From JAEUMD01 sp937950105 (lineage in GTDB: Bacteria; Pseudomonadota; Alphaproteobacteria; Rhizobiales; Hyphomicrobiaceae), in assembly GCA_036821845.1 (NCBI GenBank), contig DAISIT010000109.1:1-8033 (forward strand): a stretch of DNA of 8,033 nt, given 5' to 3'. Below are positions 5,480 to 8,033 of the stretch, in pieces; within the stretch, counting starts at the first letter, position 1, and every line of letters begins with the position of its first letter. Below the pieces are notes generated by a model. It was not told the DNA's origin. It did no database searches and saw only the letters and a program-made list of their open reading frames with translations. Made by a program: the position numbers and the translations under genes.

Positions 5480-5656
5480 ATGTCGCTATCAGCTCACATT
5501 GCAGAGTTGGCCGAAAAGCATAAGAGCCTCGAGCGTCGGATCGAGGAAGAAGTTGCACGTGCAGGCTCCGACGATCTCGAGATCCGCCGTCTGAAGCAAG
5601 AGAAGCTGAAGCTGAAAGAGCAGATCACGCGATTGAGCGGCGATGTCCGCCACTGA
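5480..5656 (+). CDS. YdcH/DUF465 family small coiled-coil protein (second paralogue)
   Basis: A 58-residue protein. The start is ATG 5480 with AGGAGG at 5468-5473 and 6-nt spacing; this is one of the strongest translation signals in the window and rules out the in-frame GTG 30 nt upstream. The sequence is two helices: SAHIAELAEKHKSLERRIEEE (about 4-24) and DDLEIRRLKQEKLKLKEQIT (about 32-51), joined by a short ARAGS turn. The EKHKSLERRI and LKQEKLKLKEQI blocks match DUF465/YdcH and align with EHRSLDDEI and LKKKKLALKDQI of the divergent neighbour. It is probably an abundant small cytoplasmic protein, judged by its ribosome binding site and terminator, and its function is unknown. Confidence 0.9.
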   Translation: MSLSAHIAELAEKHKSLERRIEEEVARAGSDDLEIRRLKQEKLKLKEQITRLSGDVRH

Positions 5657-5673
5657 TCGCCAGTAGCTTTTTT
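5639..5673 (+). terminator. Possible first terminator overlapping the DUF465 stop
   Basis: GGCGAT (5639-5644) and ATCGCC (5656-5661) can form a 6-bp stem across the stop codon, followed 6 nt later by TTTTTT (5668-5673). The gap between stem and T tract makes it weaker than the next one. Confidence 0.35.
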
Positions 5674-5682
5674 CTAGCTTGC

Positions 5683-5713
5683 GGGGCGCCCTTTCCGGCG
5701 CCCCTTTGCATTT
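5683..5713 (+). terminator. Intrinsic terminator after the rightward DUF465 gene
   Basis: A perfect 8-bp GC stem, GGGGCGCC (5683-5690) and GGCGCCCC (5697-5704), with a CTTTCC loop, is followed by TTTGCATTT. It lies 27 bp past the stop codon and faces a convergent gene. Confidence 0.82.
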
Positions 5714-5808
5714 CTGAAAACTCCTTTATTCGTTGCCCGCCAGTGCCCCCGTCGAGCGCCTGGCTCCGCACCGCCCCGCGAAAGTTTGCGCTGCCGCTCG
5801 TCGGTTCG

Positions 5809-7485
5809 TTACTGGCGCACGGTGCGTGCGGGCTTGCTTTTGGCGGCGGTGCGGTTCGGTTTCGGCGCTGGTTCTGGTGGCATCCCCTCCGAGGCCGCTT
5901 GGCGTGCCGGTCTGGCGACGGGTAGCGGCGGGCTGCCGGTCCGGCGGCCCGAAGCGTTGGCCGCTGGCATTGCGCCGCTGCCTTCGCCCTGCACTGCGGA
6001 GGCTTGGCGGGACACGCGCGCACTGGCGGCGGCCGCCTCCGCCGTTTCGGCCGCCTTGGCGAGACGCGCGGCGCTTTCCGTCCAGCGCTCGGCCGCCACC
6101 TCACCGGAGCGTTGCGCCTCGAGCATGGCGTAGAGGACGGCGTAGATCTGATCGCCGTCGAGGCCGAGCAGGACGAGGTCGGCACCGGCGGCCATGGCCT
6201 CCACGGCCGCGCGCGGCATGCCGCCCGGCCGGCGCTTGATGGCGCCCATGGCGAGATCGTCGGTGACGACGACGCCCGCGAAGCCGAGTTCGCGGCGCAC
6301 GATGCCGTCGATCACCTGCCGCGAGGTCGACGCGGGACGCACTTCCTGGTCGACGCTGGCGAGGTGCGGATGCCCGACCATCACGAAGGCCGGCGTCTTC
6401 GCCGTGACCTGCCGGAACGGCAGCCAGTCGGCATCAGCGAGCACGTCGCGCGGCGTCTTCAGCGTGGCGGGTGTCACGTGGGTATCGGCGATGACGCGGC
6501 CGATGCCGGGGAAGTGCTTCAGCGTGCAGGAAATGGCGCGCTCGATGAGGCGGCTGCAATAGGTTCCCGCCACTTCCGTGACGATGCCGGGATCGGCCGA
6601 CACCGCGCGATGGCGCAGCCGCGTGAACTGGTCGCGCGCATGGCGGGCATCGAGGTTTAGATCGGCCACGGGTGCGAAGTTGAGGTTGACGCCGATGGCG
6701 GCGAGCGCGTCGGCCTGGCGGTCGGCATAGGCGGTAACGGCGGTGTCGCGCGCCTCGGGCGTCTTCAGGTCGGCGATCAGCCGCGCCAGCGAAGGCTGAT
6801 ACGGCAGCGGCGGCGACAGCCGGGAAACGCCGCCGCCTTCCTGATCGGTGGAGATCCAGAACGGCTGCTGTCCCGCCTTCGCTGCCAGATCGCGGAACGT
6901 GGCGATCTCGGCGGTGATCTTGTCCTTCGTGCGCCCGCGGGCGTTGCGGGCGGTCACGAACACGCCACCGATGGCGCCGCGCTCGAGCAGGGGCGTCAAC
7001 TGGCCGGCGTGGTGATAGCCGACGATGAGATGGCGGCCGACTCGGCGGATCTCGTCTGCAGGTGCCGCCAGAACCGCAGCCTTCATGTCGGCGATGGGCG
7101 GGAGCCTGGCTGGCGCTGCCGCCGGCAGGGATACGACCGGAGTTGCCGTGTCTGCGGGAGCGGGGCCGGCGGGTTCGCGGCGCGGGTGAGGTGCCGGCGG
7201 GCTCAGTCGGGCAGCAGCACGGACGCCACGTGGCTTGGCCGGCACCGATTTCGCCGCGATCTTCCGGGAGGTCCTTTTGGAGCCGGTGCGCGCCTTGACG
7301 GCCGGTTTGGCCTCGGCGCTCGCGACCAGTCGGACTTCCGCGACAACGCGGGGCAGCGGACTGGTCACCACCCCCGGTGCGGCGACGAGTACGACAGCAC
7401 CGGCCAGAACGCGCGCCCGCCTTGCCCAGTCGCACTGCGTGCGGTCGGGGCCGTTGCTGGCCGCTCTGGCGGTTGTCACTCGCAA
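5809..7485 (-). CDS. Exported family GH3 beta-N-acetylhexosaminidase-like protein
   Basis: A 558-residue protein from TTG 7485, chosen because AGGAG (7498-7494) sits 8 nt upstream; an in-frame ATG at 7539 would add 18 residues but has no ribosome binding site. Order: a long basic N-terminus, a hydrophobic signal or anchor segment (about 27-45), a Pro/Ala/Lys/Arg-rich linker (about 60-130), the GH3 barrel (about 133-485), and a low-complexity Ala/Pro/Arg tail. Family motifs: STDQEGGGVSRL (212-223), NLNFAPVADL (267-276), KHFPGIG (323-329), the acid/base dyad motif DTH (334-336), and VVTDDLAMGAI (406-416), where Asp409 should be the nucleophile. NagZ-type enzymes remove GlcNAc from muropeptides. 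Export means this is not the usual cytoplasmic recycling NagZ (about 340 residues); it may trim peptidoglycan or another glycan in the periplasm. KHFPGIG has Ile where KHFPGHG is usual. Confidence 0.86.
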   Translation of the reverse strand: MRVTTARAASNGPDRTQCDWARRARVLAGAVVLVAAPGVVTSPLPRVVAEVRLVASAEAKPAVKARTGSKRTSRKIAAKSVPAKPRGVRAAARLSPPAPHPRREPAGPAPADTATPVVSLPAAAPARLPPIADMKAAVLAAPADEIRRVGRHLIVGYHHAGQLTPLLERGAIGGVFVTARNARGRTKDKITAEIATFRDLAAKAGQQPFWISTDQEGGGVSRLSPPLPYQPSLARLIADLKTPEARDTAVTAYADRQADALAAIGVNLNFAPVADLNLDARHARDQFTRLRHRAVSADPGIVTEVAGTYCSRLIERAISCTLKHFPGIGRVIADTHVTPATLKTPRDVLADADWLPFRQVTAKTPAFVMVGHPHLASVDQEVRPASTSRQVIDGIVRRELGFAGVVVTDDLAMGAIKRRPGGMPRAAVEAMAAGADLVLLGLDGDQIYAVLYAMLEAQRSGEVAAERWTESAARLAKAAETAEAAAASARVSRQASAVQGEGSGAMPAANASGRRTGSPPLPVARPARQAASEGMPPEPAPKPNRTAAKSKPARTVRQ

Positions 7486-7493
7486 GTTGTTCG

Positions 7494-7498
7494 CTCCT
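7494..7498 (-). promoter_or_regulatory. Ribosome binding site supporting TTG 7485
   Basis: AGGAG on the minus strand, 8 nt before TTG (7485-7483). A GTG two codons further on is 14 nt away, and ATG 7539 lies upstream of this site, so TTG is the best-placed start. Confidence 0.55.
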
Positions 7499-7676
7499 GA
7501 TTGGCGCCTGTTTCCGCGCGGGCGCGGCAATCGCCTCATACCAGACCCGGGCTTGCCGTGTTCGTCCTAATTGCTAGCTTGGTTTCCGGTTCGCCGCATC
7601 GATCGCGAATGCGGAATGAGATTATCCCGAATGCCAACGGCGCTGTTACAACGCAGGATTGCCGTGCGGGTTTCCG

Positions 7677-8033
7677 CTACGGGATTTGCGCGTCGGCGCT
7701 TTCAGCCGATCGACGCGCCATTTCGCGCAAAACGAATTTCTGGATCTTGCCCGTCGAGGTTCGCGGAATATCGCTGAAGAGCACGGAACGCGGCGCCTTG
7801 TAGCGCGCCAGATGCTCGCGGCAGAAGGCGAAGAGTTCCTCGGCGGTTGCTGTCGCGCCGGGCTTCAGCTCGACGAAGGCGCACGGTGTCTCGCCCCACT
7901 TCTTATCCGGTTTGGCGACCACGGCGCACAACGCTACGGCCGGATGCCGGTAGAGCACGTCCTCGACCTCGATCGAGGAAATGTTCTCGCCGCCCGAAAT
8001 GATGATGTCCTTGGATCGGTCCTTGATCTGGAT
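7677..8033 (-). CDS. Acyl-CoA synthetase (AMP-forming), C-terminal part (cut by right edge)
   Basis: The last 118 codons of an AMP-forming acyl-CoA synthetase; the N-terminal domain is beyond the window. The fragment opens with the hinge region and core motif, IQIKDRSKDIIISGGENISS (1-20), where the hinge residue is the Asp of KDRSKD and SGGENISSIEVE leads into the C-terminal domain. It ends with the catalytic lysine loop PRTSTGKIQKFVLRE, in which Lys96 contacts the acyl-adenylate. The enzyme activates a carboxylic acid with ATP and transfers it to CoA. GGENISSIEVE and WGETPCAFVELK fit the branch holding medium/long-chain fatty acid ligases and DmdB-like enzymes; the substrate cannot be told from this part. 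It is on the same strand as the GH3 gene, 191 bp upstream of it, so probably a separate unit. Confidence 0.95.
   Translation of the reverse strand: MQIKDRSKDIIISGGENISSIEVEDVLYRHPAVALCAVVAKPDKKWGETPCAFVELKPGATATAEELFAFCREHLARYKAPRSVLFSDIPRTSTGKIQKFVLREMARRSAESADAQIP

Noticed and set aside
7621..7651. Minus-strand TTGTAA and GATAAT as a promoter for the GH3 gene.
   Set aside because: The boxes are good but 19 nt apart, and the leader would be about 135 nt. Suggestive but too weak to list.

Overview
The window looks like chromosomal DNA from a GC-rich alphaproteobacterium, most likely of the order Hyphomicrobiales (Rhizobiales). The grounds are the high GC content, the order purE-purK-rpsU with small YdcH/DUF465 genes beside it, the basic Pro/Ala/Gly-rich tail on ribosomal protein S21, and the several GTG and TTG start codons. 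No similarity search was possible; the assignments rest on motifs and remembered family features.

Left part (1-2393): a secreted alpha/beta-hydrolase-like protein runs off the left edge on the minus strand. It is divergent from a small exported HExxH metallopeptidase-like protein (762-1319, +). Next comes a membrane-anchored serine alpha/beta hydrolase of the Bem46/ABHD13 type (1542-2393, +). These look like accessory envelope or secreted hydrolases, and no shared pathway is visible.

Middle (2394-4836): two near-identical ~115-bp repeats, each a chain of short hairpins (REP/BIME-like), fill the gap between the hydrolase and the convergent rpsU. On the minus strand lie rpsU (S21), with its own candidate promoter and terminator, and the purine genes purE and purK. 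purE and purK are 7 nt apart and behind a good alphaproteobacterial-type promoter. Together they carry out the carboxylation of AIR to CAIR.

Middle-right (4867-5713): two paralogous DUF465/YdcH coiled-coil genes are divergent across a 365-bp intergenic region. That region is unusually rich in inverted repeats: a 16-bp perfect palindrome and separated repeats with arms of 10, 9 and 6 bp. The right-hand paralogue has a strong Shine-Dalgarno sequence and is followed by a clear intrinsic terminator.

Right part (5809-8033): a long exported family GH3 beta-N-acetylhexosaminidase-like protein (minus) with a Pro/Ala/Lys/Arg-rich linker and tail, then the C-terminal end of an acyl-CoA synthetase (minus) cut by the right edge.

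Most of the window is ordinary core genome. I see no phage, insertion sequence, CRISPR array, tRNA or rRNA, and no convincing new multi-gene system. The less ordinary items are the hairpin-chain repeats, the structured DUF465 intergenic region, and the two atypical exported hydrolases (GH3 with an altered motif, and the HECGH protein).
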